From assembly GCA_041480065.1 (NCBI GenBank), contig JBGOZF010000013.1, forward strand, positions 12,954 to 76,953: DNA of 64,000 bases, written 5' to 3'. The position numbers and the translations under genes were made by a program. A model generated the notes under the pieces. That model was not told where the DNA came from. It did no database searches and was given only the letters and a program-made list of their open reading frames with translations. Shown here piece after piece: positions 38,540 through 47,739 of this stretch (positions within the stretch are counted from its first letter, which is position 1; each line of letters begins with the position of its first letter). The stretch comes from Fen-999 sp041480065. Lineage in GTDB: Bacteria > Pseudomonadota > Gammaproteobacteria > Burkholderiales > Rhodocyclaceae.

Positions 38540-40759
38540 ATGATAAAAAGCATCGAAGTAGTCCGCGTAATGTATCTGCGCGGGCCGAACATCTGGACCT
38601 ATCGCCCCGCCCTCGAAGCCTGGGTCGACATAGGCGACCTCGAGGATCACCCCTCGAACACCATCCCCGGTTTCCCGGAGCGTCTGACCGCCCTGCTGCC
38701 CTCGCTGAGCGAGCATCGATGCAGTGTCGGCGAACCCGGCGGCTTCCTGCAGCGGCTCCAGGAAGGCACTTGGCCGGCACATATCCTCGAGCACGTGACG
38801 CTTGAATTGCAGAATCTGGTCGGTCAGCGAACCGGCTTCGGCAAGGCAAGGAGTACATCGACCCGCGGCGTCTACAAAGTTGCTGTTCGCTCCAGGCAAG
38901 AGCAGGTCAGCCACGCCTGCCTGCTCGCCGCCCGCGACCTGGTGATGGCGGCAATCGAGGACAAGCCGTACGACCTGAACGCGACATTGGCCAAGCTGCG
39001 CGATGTCGCCGACACCTACTGTCTTGGCCCGAGCACCGCCTGCATCGTCGATGCCGCCACCGAAAGACGCATTCCGTCCGTCCGGCTCACCGACGGCAAC
39101 CTGGTGCAACTCGGCTACGGCGCCCGTCAGCGCCGGATCTGGACAGCCGAAACCGACAGCACCAGCGCCATCGGCGAAAGCATTTCCCGCGACAAGGACC
39201 TGACCAAGCGGTTGCTGCATTCGTGTGGCGTGCCGATACCGGAAGGCCGTGTAGTCAAGAGCCCGGACGACGCCTGGGAGGCTGCCCAGGAAGTTGGTGT
39301 CCCGGTCGTCGTCAAACCGTGTGACGCCAACCATGGCCGCGGCGTATCGACCGAGCTGGTCAGCCGCGAGGAAATCGAGGTTGCTTACCACCTCGCCGTC
39401 GAGCATGGCACCGGCGTCATCGTCGAGCGCTTCGTGCGCGGCAACGAGCACCGCCTCCTGGTGGTCGGCGGCCGAATGGTTGCCGCCGCCAAGGGCGAAA
39501 CTGCCTGGGTAACCGGCGATGGCCATTCGACCATCACCGAGCTGACCGACGATCAACTCAACACCGACCCGCGCCGCGGCATCACCGACGAGTACCCGCT
39601 CAATGTGATCATGCCCGACGATGACCGCCTGGTTAAACTGGAGCTCCAGCGTCAGGGATTCGAGCCCAATGCCATTCCCGCCGACGGCCAGAAGGTCCTG
39701 ATCCAGCGCAACGGCAACGTCGCCAACGACGTCACCGACCAGGTGCACCCGAGCGTGGCGGCCGCAGTTTCGCTGGCCGCCCGCGTCGTCGGACTCGATA
39801 TCGCCGGCGTCGACATCGTGGCGGAGGATATCTCGCGCCCGCTGGCGGAACAGGGCGGCGCCATCGTCGAAGTCAATGCCGGGCCCGGCCTGCTGATGCA
39901 TCTCAAGCCGGCCGAGGGAAAGCCGCGCCCCGTGGGCCGCGCCATTGTCGACCACCTGTTCCCCGAGGGAGAAAACGGCCGCATTCCGGTGATCGGTATC
40001 ACGGGAAGCTACGGCAAGACTGCGGTGGCACAGTTGCTCGCGCGTCTGCTGCACCTCTCCGGCAAGCACACCGGCCTTGCATGCAGCAAGGGCAGCTACG
40101 TCGATCACCGTTGCGTCGACCACCAGGACGGCGCCAACTGGGATGCCGCGCATCGCGTACTGATGAACCGGGCCGTCGAAGCAGCCGTCATCGAAACCGG
40201 TGGCCTCGGCATCGTCAGCGAAGGGCTGGCCTACGATCGCTGCCAGGTGGCCGTCGTCACCAACCTGGATCCGGCTTCGAAGCTGCCCGACTACAGCATC
40301 GATTCCCCGCAGCAGATGGTCGGCGTGCTGCGTACCCTGGTCGATGTCGTGCTGCCCGACGGCGTCGCCGTGCTCAATGCCGCAGACGAGCTGGTGGCGG
40401 AGATGGCACCCTTGTGCGACGGAGACGTGATCTTCTTCGCCGCCGACCCGGACAGTCCGGTCATCGTCGAGCACCGCAAGCAGGGCAAGCGCGCGGTGTT
40501 CGTGCGCGGCGACCGGGCCATGCTGGCCGCGGGCGATGACGAAACATCGCTGCTTGAGTTGGCGCCGATAAGGTCGGCAGGCTTGCAGCCGGAGTCGCTC
40601 CGCACCGAGAATGTCCTCGCCGCGGCGGCAGCCGCCTGGGCACTCGGCATCGAGCCCGACCTGATACGCGCTGGTGTCCAGGCGTATGCCGCCGAGCAGA
40701 CACTTGAAGCGCAACCCACACATCCGGCGACCAGGCCCGCACGGCGTTCGGCCGCCTAG
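38540..40759 (+). CDS. Second cyanophycin synthetase, CphA'
   Basis: The 739-residue protein has the CphA layout: an N-terminal domain (YLRGPNIWTYRPALEAWVDIG), an ATP-grasp ligase (KDLTKRLLHSCGVPIPEG, VVVKPCDANHGRGVS, GAIVEVNAGPGLLMHLKP) and a Mur-ligase-like domain with P-loop GITGSYGKTAVAQLL. It ends about 117 residues sooner than its neighbour CphA, so the last Mur-ligase domain is largely missing, and its P-loop replaces the usual TNGKTT. Such CphA' partners accompany CphA in beta-proteobacteria; Cupriavidus necator is the known case. It may need CphA for activity. It lies 16 bp before cphA. Confidence 0.93.
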   Translation: MIKSIEVVRVMYLRGPNIWTYRPALEAWVDIGDLEDHPSNTIPGFPERLTALLPSLSEHRCSVGEPGGFLQRLQEGTWPAHILEHVTLELQNLVGQRTGFGKARSTSTRGVYKVAVRSRQEQVSHACLLAARDLVMAAIEDKPYDLNATLAKLRDVADTYCLGPSTACIVDAATERRIPSVRLTDGNLVQLGYGARQRRIWTAETDSTSAIGESISRDKDLTKRLLHSCGVPIPEGRVVKSPDDAWEAAQEVGVPVVVKPCDANHGRGVSTELVSREEIEVAYHLAVEHGTGVIVERFVRGNEHRLLVVGGRMVAAAKGETAWVTGDGHSTITELTDDQLNTDPRRGITDEYPLNVIMPDDDRLVKLELQRQGFEPNAIPADGQKVLIQRNGNVANDVTDQVHPSVAAAVSLAARVVGLDIAGVDIVAEDISRPLAEQGGAIVEVNAGPGLLMHLKPAEGKPRPVGRAIVDHLFPEGENGRIPVIGITGSYGKTAVAQLLARLLHLSGKHTGLACSKGSYVDHRCVDHQDGANWDAAHRVLMNRAVEAAVIETGGLGIVSEGLAYDRCQVAVVTNLDPASKLPDYSIDSPQQMVGVLRTLVDVVLPDGVAVLNAADELVAEMAPLCDGDVIFFAADPDSPVIVEHRKQGKRAVFVRGDRAMLAAGDDETSLLELAPIRSAGLQPESLRTENVLAAAAAAWALGIEPDLIRAGVQAYAAEQTLEAQPTHPATRPARRSAA

Positions 40760-40775
40760 ACAGGAAGAGACGTTC

Positions 40776-43346
40776 GTGGAAGTTTCCCGCATCCGAGCCT
40801 TGCGCGGCCCCAATCTCTGGAGCCGGCACACCGCCATCGAGGCGATCGTTTCCTGCACCGACCAGGAACGCGCGATCAGCCGAATCCCAGGCTTCGAGGA
40901 GCGACTGCGCGCGCGTTTCCCCGAGATCGGTTTCCTGGCGCCAACCAGCCACGTCGAAGACATCTCCATGGCCCATGCCATGGAATTCGCGACACTCGGG
41001 CTCCAGGCTCAGGCCGGCTGTCCGGTGACATTCAGCCGGACGACGGCGACCCTCGAGCCGGGCATCTATCAGGTTGTCGTCGAGTACAGTGAGGAACCGG
41101 TCGGCCGCCTGGCGTTCGAACTCGCCGAAGCCTTGTGCCTGGCCGCGGCAAAAGACAAGCCCTTCGATCTGGCGGCGGCTCTGACACGTTTGCGGGAACT
41201 GGATGAAGACGTGCGCCTGGGCCCCAGCACGGGCTCGATCGTCCAGGCGGCCGCCGCGCGCGGCGTGCCGTATCGGCGCCTGACCGAAGGCAGCCTGGTG
41301 CAGTTCGGCTGGGGCAGCCGCCAACGCCGGATTCGGGCTGCGGAAACCGATCGCAGCAGCGCGATCGCGGAGTCGATCGCCCAGGACAAGGAACTCACCA
41401 AGCGCCTGCTGCGTGCCGCAGGCGTGCCGGTTCCCTTGGGACGCCCCGTGGACGACACGGTAGACGCATGCGTGGCAGCGGCCGAAATCGGCGGCCCGGT
41501 GGTAGTCAAACCCAGGGACGGCAACCAGGGCAAGGGCGTCGCCGTCAACATCCAGACTCGGGAGCAGATCGTTACCGCTTATGCGGCGGCCGCGGAAATC
41601 AGTTCCGACATCATCGTCGAAAGCTATCTCTCCGGCCATGACTTTCGCATGCTGGTGGTCGGCAACCGTCTGGTGGCAGCCGCGCGCCGCGATCCGCCGC
41701 AGGTGTTCGGCGACGGTGTGCACACGGTTCGCCAACTGGTCGACCAAGTCAACAGCGATCCGCGCCGTGGCGATGGCCACGCAACCTCTTTGACCAAGAT
41801 CCGTTTCGACGATATCGCGCTGGCCAGGCTCGCCGAGCAAGGCTACACGGCCGAGTCGATCGCGACCAAGGGCGCCCGCGTCGTCTTGCGCAACAATGCC
41901 AACCTATCGACCGGCGGCACGGCGACCGATGTCACCGACGACGTCCATCCGGACATGGCCGCTTGTGCCATCGCCGCCGCCCAGATGGTCGGCCTCGACG
42001 TCTGCGGCATCGACGTCGTCTGCGACAGCGTGCTCAAACCGCTCGAAGCGCAGGGCGGCGGCATCGTCGAGGTGAACGCCGCGCCGGGCTTGCGCATGCA
42101 TCTCCACCCCTCCTACGGCAAGGGACGCGCGGTGGGCGAGGCGATCGCCGCCATGATGTTCCCCGAAGGCGATGACGCGCGTATTCCGATCGTCGCGGTC
42201 GCCGGTACCAACGGCAAGACCACCACCGTGCGCCTGACCGCCCATCTGCTGACTTGCAGCGGACTGCGCGTCGGCATGACCAACACCGACGGCGTTTACA
42301 TCGAGGGGCAGCGCATCGACACCGGCGATTGCAGCGGCCCCAAGAGCGCGCGCAACGTACTGCTGCACCCCGATGTCGATGCCGCGGTATTCGAGACCGC
42401 GCGCGGCGGCGTCCTGCGCGAAGGCCTGGCTTTCGACCGCTGCAAGGTCGCCATTGTCACCAACATCGGCATGGGCGACCACCTGGGCCTCAGCTACATC
42501 AGCACGGTCGAAGACCTGGCGGTCGTCAAGCGCGTCATCGTCGAGAACGTCGCCGCCGACGGCGTGGCGGTCCTCAATGCTACCGACCCGATCGTCGTGC
42601 GCATGGCCGAGGCCTGCCCCGGCTCGGTTACATTCTTCGCCATGGATGGCCGTCATCCGGTGATGGCCACTCACCGCGCGCGCGGCAATCGTGCGGTCTT
42701 CGTCGACGACGGCGCGATAGTCGCCGCCCAGGGCGGCTTCGAGCAGCGGATTCCGCTGGCCGACATCCCCCTTACCGGCGGCGGCGCTATCGGTTTCCAG
42801 ATTGAAAACGCGATGGCGGCAACGGCCGCGGCCTGGGCACTTGGACTGGACTGGGCGGCGATACGCCGCGGGCTGGCGACCTTCGTCAACGACGCCCAGA
42901 CTGCGCCTGGACGTTTCAATGTCTTCAGCTACCGTGGCGCGACCCTGATCGCGGACTATGGTCATAACCCGGATGCCATCCAGGCACTGGTACGTGCCAT
43001 CGACAACATGCCGGCGAAAAGACGCCTGGTCGTCATCAGCGGCGCCGGCGACCGCCGCGACGAAGATATTCGGCAGCAGACGGAAATTCTCGGCGATGCC
43101 TTCGACGAGGCCATCCTGTACCAGGACCAATGCCAGCGCGGTCGGGCCGATGGCGAGGTAATCGCGCTGCTGCGCGACGGTTTGGCGCAAGCCGCCCGGA
43201 CGACGGCGGTTCAGGAGATTCGCGGTGAATTTCTGGCCATCGATACGGCTCTGGCCCGGCTGCAAGCGGGAGATCTCTGCCTCATCCTGATCGACCAGGT
43301 CGAAGAGGCGCTTGCCTACATCGCTCGCCAAGTCGCCACGGGCTAA
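40776..43346 (+). CDS. cphA: Cyanophycin synthetase
   Basis: CphA builds the storage polymer multi-L-arginyl-poly-L-aspartate from Asp, Arg and ATP. The 856-residue protein is full length: N-terminal domain (IRALRGPNLWSRHTAIEAI), ATP-grasp (TKRLLRAAGVPVPLGRPV, VVVKPRDGNQGKGV, GGIVEVNAAPGLRMHLHP), Mur-ligase P-loop AGTNGKTTTVRLTAHLL and the C-terminal region with GRFNVFSYRGATLIADYGHNPDAI. I chose the GTG at 40776, with AGGAAG eight bases upstream, since it begins the conserved MEVSRIRALRGPN. A hairpin terminator follows. No cyanophycinase gene is in the window. Confidence 0.97.
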   Translation: MEVSRIRALRGPNLWSRHTAIEAIVSCTDQERAISRIPGFEERLRARFPEIGFLAPTSHVEDISMAHAMEFATLGLQAQAGCPVTFSRTTATLEPGIYQVVVEYSEEPVGRLAFELAEALCLAAAKDKPFDLAAALTRLRELDEDVRLGPSTGSIVQAAAARGVPYRRLTEGSLVQFGWGSRQRRIRAAETDRSSAIAESIAQDKELTKRLLRAAGVPVPLGRPVDDTVDACVAAAEIGGPVVVKPRDGNQGKGVAVNIQTREQIVTAYAAAAEISSDIIVESYLSGHDFRMLVVGNRLVAAARRDPPQVFGDGVHTVRQLVDQVNSDPRRGDGHATSLTKIRFDDIALARLAEQGYTAESIATKGARVVLRNNANLSTGGTATDVTDDVHPDMAACAIAAAQMVGLDVCGIDVVCDSVLKPLEAQGGGIVEVNAAPGLRMHLHPSYGKGRAVGEAIAAMMFPEGDDARIPIVAVAGTNGKTTTVRLTAHLLTCSGLRVGMTNTDGVYIEGQRIDTGDCSGPKSARNVLLHPDVDAAVFETARGGVLREGLAFDRCKVAIVTNIGMGDHLGLSYISTVEDLAVVKRVIVENVAADGVAVLNATDPIVVRMAEACPGSVTFFAMDGRHPVMATHRARGNRAVFVDDGAIVAAQGGFEQRIPLADIPLTGGGAIGFQIENAMAATAAAWALGLDWAAIRRGLATFVNDAQTAPGRFNVFSYRGATLIADYGHNPDAIQALVRAIDNMPAKRRLVVISGAGDRRDEDIRQQTEILGDAFDEAILYQDQCQRGRADGEVIALLRDGLAQAARTTAVQEIRGEFLAIDTALARLQAGDLCLILIDQVEEALAYIARQVATG

Positions 43347-43375
43347 GCGACTGATTTCTTGAGCGCGAAAAAGAG

Positions 43376-43397
43376 AAGGGCAGGTCTCCCTGCCCTT
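43376..43397. terminator. Hairpin terminator shared by cphA and the convergent small gene
   Basis: AAGGGCAGG (43376-43384) and CCTGCCCTT (43389-43397) form a perfect nine-pair stem with a four-base loop, followed by TGT on the plus strand and preceded by TCTCTT when read from the minus side. It lies between two converging genes and can serve both. Confidence 0.75.
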
Positions 43398-43418
43398 TGT
43401 CTACCGATTGCCGACTAA

Positions 43419-43676
43419 TTACTTGGCTTCGGCGGGCGCAGCAGCCTTCTTGGCCTTCTTGGCCTTCTTGCCATGCTTCTTGGCAGCCGGGGCCTTTTCG
43501 GCGGGCGCGGCGGCCGGGGCGGGAGCAGCAGCCGGGGCGGGAGCAGCAGCCGGGGCGGGCGCGGCGGCCGGAGCAGCAGCGGGCTTGGCGGCGGCATCAG
43601 CCTTCGGGGCGTCGGCAGCAACGGCGATGGACGCGGCGAACAGGCCAGCGGTCAGGGCGGCGATCAGTTTGCTCAT
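43419..43676 (-). CDS. Secreted Ala/Pro/Lys-rich small protein
   Basis: The 85-residue precursor starts at ATG 43676 after AAAGGAAT. A signal peptide (IAALTAGLFAASIAVAA) precedes a low-complexity body of repeated AAAPAP units and a basic tail (KKHGKKAKKAKKAAAPAEAK). It resembles small histone-H1-like or cell-wall-associated low-complexity peptides in beta-proteobacteria, but exported. Function is unknown. The repeated part is encoded by an 18-bp tandem array, so its length may vary between strains. Confidence 0.7.
   Translation of the reverse strand: MSKLIAALTAGLFAASIAVAADAPKADAAAKPAAAPAAAPAPAAAPAPAAAPAPAAAPAEKAPAAKKHGKKAKKAKKAAAPAEAK
43513..43578. repeat. 18-bp tandem repeat inside the Ala/Pro-rich gene
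   Basis: Units of GCCGGGGCGGGAGCAGCA at 43513-43530 and 43531-43548 are identical. A third (43549-43566) differs at a few bases, and a partial fourth follows. Each unit encodes six residues, so copy-number change would keep the frame. Confidence 0.85.
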
Positions 43677-43745
43677 TGCAATTCCTTTCACATTAACCTA
43701 GGTGGTTTGGGTTCTTGACACAGTCGGTGATTACCGTGCGTCAGG

Positions 43746-44330
43746 TCAATTAACGCGGCCGCTGCGTCCAGGTTGACAGGTGCCCGGCCGATCCGGAACT
43801 TCCCGCCATTGGCCCGGTGACAGTCCTGCCAGCGTCCATGGACCGACGGCCCAGCGGATCAGTCGCAGTGTCGGATGGCCGACTTTGGCCGTCATGCGCC
43901 GAACCTGCCGGTTCTTGCCCTCGGACAGGACGATCTCCAGCCAGCAGGTGGGAATCTCCTTGCGGAACCGGATCGGTGGCTCCCTGGGCCATAGGTCGGC
44001 CGGCTCCGGAATCTGGCGCGCCAGGCAGGGCTGGGTGACGAAGTCGCCGAGATCGATGCCGCGGCGCAACATCTCCAGCGCCGCCTCATCGGGAATCCGT
44101 TCCACCTGAGCCCAATAGGTCTTGGCCTGCTTGTGCTTCGGATCGCTGATCCGGGCCTGCAGGCGGCCGTCGTCGGTCAGCACCACCAAGCCTTCGCTGT
44201 CGGCATCGAGGCGGCCGGCAGCGTAGACCCCAGGGATCTCAACATAGTCCTTGAGTGTCTGGCGCCCCGCCACCGGCGAGAACTGAGTCATCACTCCGTA
44301 TGGCTTGTTGAGAAGGATGATCCTCGACAT
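43746..44330 (-). CDS. rluE: 23S rRNA pseudouridine synthase, RluE type
   Basis: The 194-residue enzyme belongs to the RsuA/RluB/E/F group that isomerises uridine in rRNA. Signatures are ILLNKPYGVMTQFSP, the catalytic GRLDADSEGLVVLTDDGRL and the ILSEGKNRQVRRM-type end (VLSEGKNRQVRRMTAKVG). It has no S4 domain, which points to RluE rather than RsuA or RluB. The ATG at 44330 shares a base with the aceK stop (TAATG), so translation is coupled. Regulatory link to aceK is unlikely to be functional. Confidence 0.92.
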   Translation of the reverse strand: MSRIILLNKPYGVMTQFSPVAGRQTLKDYVEIPGVYAAGRLDADSEGLVVLTDDGRLQARISDPKHKQAKTYWAQVERIPDEAALEMLRRGIDLGDFVTQPCLARQIPEPADLWPREPPIRFRKEIPTCWLEIVLSEGKNRQVRRMTAKVGHPTLRLIRWAVGPWTLAGLSPGQWREVPDRPGTCQPGRSGRVN

Positions 44331-46102
44331 TAGCATCCGCCACCGAATGCATTGCAAAACCGAAAGGACTCGGGATAGGGGAAGAAGTCCTGCAACTCGC
44401 CGCGCCTAATCGTTTCCTGGGCTCGTTTCCAGAAGTCCGGCTCGAGAAGATCGGCGTGATATTTCATGAAGGCCTGGCGGATGCGCGGCGACGTCAGCAG
44501 GAAGTTGGCGAATTCCTCCGGAAACACATCGTTCCGGGCCACCGAATACCAAGGCTCAGCGGCGAGTTCCATTTCCGGACTCGGAGCGGCCGGAATGCGC
44601 CGGAAGTTGCAGTCGGTCATATAGTCGATCTCATCGTAGTCATAGAACACGACGCGACCGAAGCGGGCGACGCCGAAGTTCTTCCATAACATGTCGCCGG
44701 GAAAGATGTTGGCGATCGCCAACTCACGGATGGCATTGCCGTACTCGAGCACAGCCTGGTCGATCAGGTCGCCGCGCCCCGCGCGCTCGGCGCGGTCGAG
44801 ATACAGGTTCAGCGGTTCCATGCGCCGTTCAATATACAAGTGCTTGATCACCAGATCGTCGCCGTCCGCCTCGAGTTGCGACGGCACCTGACGATAGAGC
44901 TCCTCGATCACGTCGGGCGAAAATCTCGCCTTCGGCAGTGCTGCGTAGGAGAACTCCAGTGTGTCGGCCATGCGCCCGACCCGGTCCACCTGCTTGACGA
45001 GCAGGTACTTGCGCATGACCGCGGCCTTGTCCATATCCTTGCCGTGGCCGAACACGTCCTTGATCACCTTGAACACGTAGGGGTAGGACGGCAGCGTGAA
45101 CACCATCATCACCAGCCCGGCGATGCCCGGCGCGATGACGAACTGGTCCTGCGAATGGTGCAGGTGGTGGAACAGGTCGCGAAAGAACATGGTCTTGCCC
45201 TGCTTGCCGAGGCCGAGCATCGTATAGAGTTCCGAGCGCGGCTTGCCGGGCATGAGCGAGCAGAGGAACTGCACGTAGGCCGACGGCACCTGCATATCGA
45301 CCATGAAGTAAGCACGCGAGAGCGAGAACAGCGCGGCGATGCGCCACGGGTCGAGCAGTATCGTGTCCAGGCAGAGCCGGCCATTGGGAGTATGCAGCAC
45401 CGGCACCGCGAACGGAAACTCGTCGGTGCCGTTGATGACCTTGCCGATGACGTAGGCGCCCTTGTTTCGGTAGAAGGCCGAATCGAGCACCTGGATCTGG
45501 AGGTTCGGTTTCGCCTGCGGCCAGTCGCCGAGATGACGGGCCACCGTCCGCAGGACGTACTCCACGTCGCGGTCGAGATCCTCGAATGGCCTCGACCAGG
45601 CGAAATCAACGAATAGTTGTCGCACCACGACCGCATACCCGGGGCCGGCAGGGTAATAGCAGCGATAAGTCGGCGGCTCAGACTCAATGAACTCGGTGGA
45701 CACCGCCGGTCTGAAGAAGATGAACTCGTTATGGAAATAGGTGCGATGCTGAACGCGGCAAAAGACCGAATTGAAGAAAGTCTCCGCCAGTTCCGGCTGC
45801 TTGTGGTTGGTGAGGAGGCCGATGTAGTAGAGCTTGGCACGCTGCCAGACCACATCGTCGATACTGCCGACGGCAAAGTCGCGGTTCAGGCGTTCGAGCG
45901 TCTCCATGACTCTGGTGTCGTAGAAGGCAATCCTTTCCCTGACCGCCTGCTGGACGCCGTGCCAGTCCGCAGCTTCGAAGCGCTGTTTCGCCGCGGCAGA
46001 ACTGGCGCGGAAGACGCTGTAATGCCGGTTGAAACCCGCGACCATTTCCGCGGCAATGCGTTGCGCGGAAGCTTCCTGCTCTTCGATGTGCGTTGCCTCC
46101 AT
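44330..46102 (-). CDS. aceK: Isocitrate dehydrogenase kinase/phosphatase
   Basis: AceK phosphorylates isocitrate dehydrogenase to direct carbon into the glyoxylate shunt, and reverses this. The 590-residue protein is full length, with the N-terminal regulatory part (AEMVAGFNRHYSVFR) and the kinase part with APGIAGLVMMVFTLPSYPYVFKVIKD (ATP loop and Lys), IANIFPGDMLWKNFGVARFGRVVFYDYDEIDYM (catalytic and DYDE metal site). It is divergent from its own target gene icd, with 113 bp between them, an informative arrangement, rather than being in an aceBAK operon. Confidence 0.98.
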   Translation of the reverse strand: MEATHIEEQEASAQRIAAEMVAGFNRHYSVFRASSAAAKQRFEAADWHGVQQAVRERIAFYDTRVMETLERLNRDFAVGSIDDVVWQRAKLYYIGLLTNHKQPELAETFFNSVFCRVQHRTYFHNEFIFFRPAVSTEFIESEPPTYRCYYPAGPGYAVVVRQLFVDFAWSRPFEDLDRDVEYVLRTVARHLGDWPQAKPNLQIQVLDSAFYRNKGAYVIGKVINGTDEFPFAVPVLHTPNGRLCLDTILLDPWRIAALFSLSRAYFMVDMQVPSAYVQFLCSLMPGKPRSELYTMLGLGKQGKTMFFRDLFHHLHHSQDQFVIAPGIAGLVMMVFTLPSYPYVFKVIKDVFGHGKDMDKAAVMRKYLLVKQVDRVGRMADTLEFSYAALPKARFSPDVIEELYRQVPSQLEADGDDLVIKHLYIERRMEPLNLYLDRAERAGRGDLIDQAVLEYGNAIRELAIANIFPGDMLWKNFGVARFGRVVFYDYDEIDYMTDCNFRRIPAAPSPEMELAAEPWYSVARNDVFPEEFANFLLTSPRIRQAFMKYHADLLEPDFWKRAQETIRRGELQDFFPYPESFRFCNAFGGGC

Positions 46103-46215
46103 TTTGTGGCCAGACCGGCAAATCGGGCCGGTTCCGAATCTCTCATAAACAGTCTTTCTGGGATAATAAGTCGCCTGAAGTCAGGTTGCAGCACCTCATA
46201 CAGAACGGAGCCAGC

Positions 46216-47457
46216 ATGAGCAACTCGTTCGTTACGATTCCCGCCGGACAGAAGATCGTTCCCGGCCAACCTACCCCCGACAATCCGATCATCCCCTACA
46301 TCGAGGGCGACGGCATCGGCGTCGATATCACGCCGGTCATGAAAGCCGTGGTCGACGCGGCGGTCGCCAAGGCCTACGGCGGCAAGCGCAAGATCTCCTG
46401 GATGGAAGTCTACGCCGGTGAGAAATCGACGCGCCTTTACGGTTCCGACGTCTGGCTGCCGACCGAAACTTTGGCGCTGCTGAAAGAGTATTCGGTTTCG
46501 ATCAAGGGACCGATGACCACGCCGGTAGGTGGCGGCATCCGCTCGCTGAACGTGGCCCTGCGCCAGGAACTCGATCTCTACCAGTGCATACGGCCGGTAC
46601 GCTATTTCAAGGGTGTTCCCTCGCCCCTGAAAGACCCCTCGAAGACCGACATGGTCATCTATCGGGAGAATACCGAGGACATCTACGCCGGCATCGAATG
46701 GCAGGCCGAATCCGAACCGGCGAAGAAGCTGATCAAGTTCCTTCAGGAGGAGATGGGTGTCAGGAAGATCCGCTTCCCGAACACCTCCGGCATCGGCATC
46801 AAGCCCGTCTCGCGCGAGGGTACCGAACGCCTGATGCGCGCGGCGATCAAGTACGCGATCGCCAACGACCGCAAGTCGGTGACGATCGTGCACAAGGGCA
46901 ACATCATGAAGTACACCGAAGGCGGCTTCCGCGACTGGGCTTACGCCCTGGCGCAGCGTGAATTCGGCGCCCAGCCGATCGACGGCGGGCCGTGGTGCTC
47001 GTTCAAGAACCCCGACACAGGCCGCGACATCGTCGTCAAGGACGTCATCGCGGACGCCTTCCTGCAGCAGATCCTGTTGCGGCCGGCGGAATACGACGTC
47101 ATCGCCACCCTCAATCTCAACGGCGATTACATCTCCGACGCGCTGGCGGCGCAGGTAGGCGGCATAGGCATCGCCCCCGGCGCCAACATCTCGGATCAAT
47201 ACGCCTGTTTCGAGGCCACCCACGGCACGGCGCCCAAGTATGCGGGCAAGGACTATGTCAACCCGGGCTCGCTGATCCTGTCGGCCGAGATGATGCTGCG
47301 TCACCTGGGCTGGAAGGAAGCCGCCGACCTGATCATCAAGGCGATGGAAGCGGCGATCAGCGACAAGGTCGTCACCTACGATTTCGCCCGGCTGATGGAA
47401 GGCGCGACCGAGGTGAAATGCTCCGCCTTCGGTCAGGCGATGATCGACCGGATGTAG
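46216..47457 (+). CDS. icd: NADP-dependent isocitrate dehydrogenase
   Basis: The 413-residue TCA-cycle enzyme converts isocitrate to 2-oxoglutarate. It has NPIIPYIEGDGIGVDITP, the AceK phosphorylation site serine in GGGIRSLNVALRQELDLY, YRENTEDIYAGIEW, and the NADP-binding ATHGTAPKYAGKDYVNPGS. It starts at ATG 46216 with CGGAG upstream and is divergent from aceK. A GATAAT box at 46162-46167 is a plausible -10 element for it. Confidence 0.98.
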   Translation: MSNSFVTIPAGQKIVPGQPTPDNPIIPYIEGDGIGVDITPVMKAVVDAAVAKAYGGKRKISWMEVYAGEKSTRLYGSDVWLPTETLALLKEYSVSIKGPMTTPVGGGIRSLNVALRQELDLYQCIRPVRYFKGVPSPLKDPSKTDMVIYRENTEDIYAGIEWQAESEPAKKLIKFLQEEMGVRKIRFPNTSGIGIKPVSREGTERLMRAAIKYAIANDRKSVTIVHKGNIMKYTEGGFRDWAYALAQREFGAQPIDGGPWCSFKNPDTGRDIVVKDVIADAFLQQILLRPAEYDVIATLNLNGDYISDALAAQVGGIGIAPGANISDQYACFEATHGTAPKYAGKDYVNPGSLILSAEMMLRHLGWKEAADLIIKAMEAAISDKVVTYDFARLMEGATEVKCSAFGQAMIDRM

Positions 47458-47485
47458 GACACCCGGCTGGATTGCGAAGAGAAAA

Positions 47486-47516
47486 AAGGCCTGCCAGGCG
47501 CCGCCTGGCAGGCCTT
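47486..47516 (-). terminator. Strong hairpin terminator after the cold-shock gene
   Basis: AAGGCCTGCCAGGC (47486-47499) and its exact complement (47503-47516) form a 14-pair stem with a three-base loop. On the minus strand the stem is followed by a U-run (six A's at 47482-47487 on the plus strand), making a good intrinsic terminator for csp. It also stands at the end of icd. Confidence 0.85.
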
Positions 47517-47535
47517 CTGCATCCAAACAGGCCGG

Positions 47536-47739
47536 TTAGGCCTTTTGAATGTTGGACGCCTGCTTGCCTTTGGGGCCTTGCACGACGTCGAAGGAAACCT
47601 TCTCGCCCTCTTTCAGGGTCTTGAAACCAGCCATGTTGATCGCCGAAAAATGGGCAAACAGATCTTCGCTGCCGTCATCCGGCGTGATAAACCCGTAACC
47701 CTTGGAGTCGTTGAACCACTTGACGGTACCAGTTGCCAT
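47536..47739 (-). CDS. Cold-shock protein, CspA family
   Basis: The 67-residue nucleic-acid-binding protein starts MATGTVKWFNDSKGYGFITPDDGSEDLF (written in part) with the RNP1 motif KGYGFI and RNP2-type DLFAHF, and ends QASNIQKA. It is a full-length OB-fold RNA chaperone. GAGG precedes the ATG. More than 150 bases without a gene lie upstream, consistent with the long structured leader typical of temperature-controlled csp mRNAs, although I cannot place its promoter. Confidence 0.95.
   Translation of the reverse strand: MATGTVKWFNDSKGYGFITPDDGSEDLFAHFSAINMAGFKTLKEGEKVSFDVVQGPKGKQASNIQKA

Noticed and set aside
43513..43578. Possible CRISPR-like short repeats
   Set aside because: The units are directly adjacent with no spacers, lie inside a coding frame and encode AAAPAP repeats.
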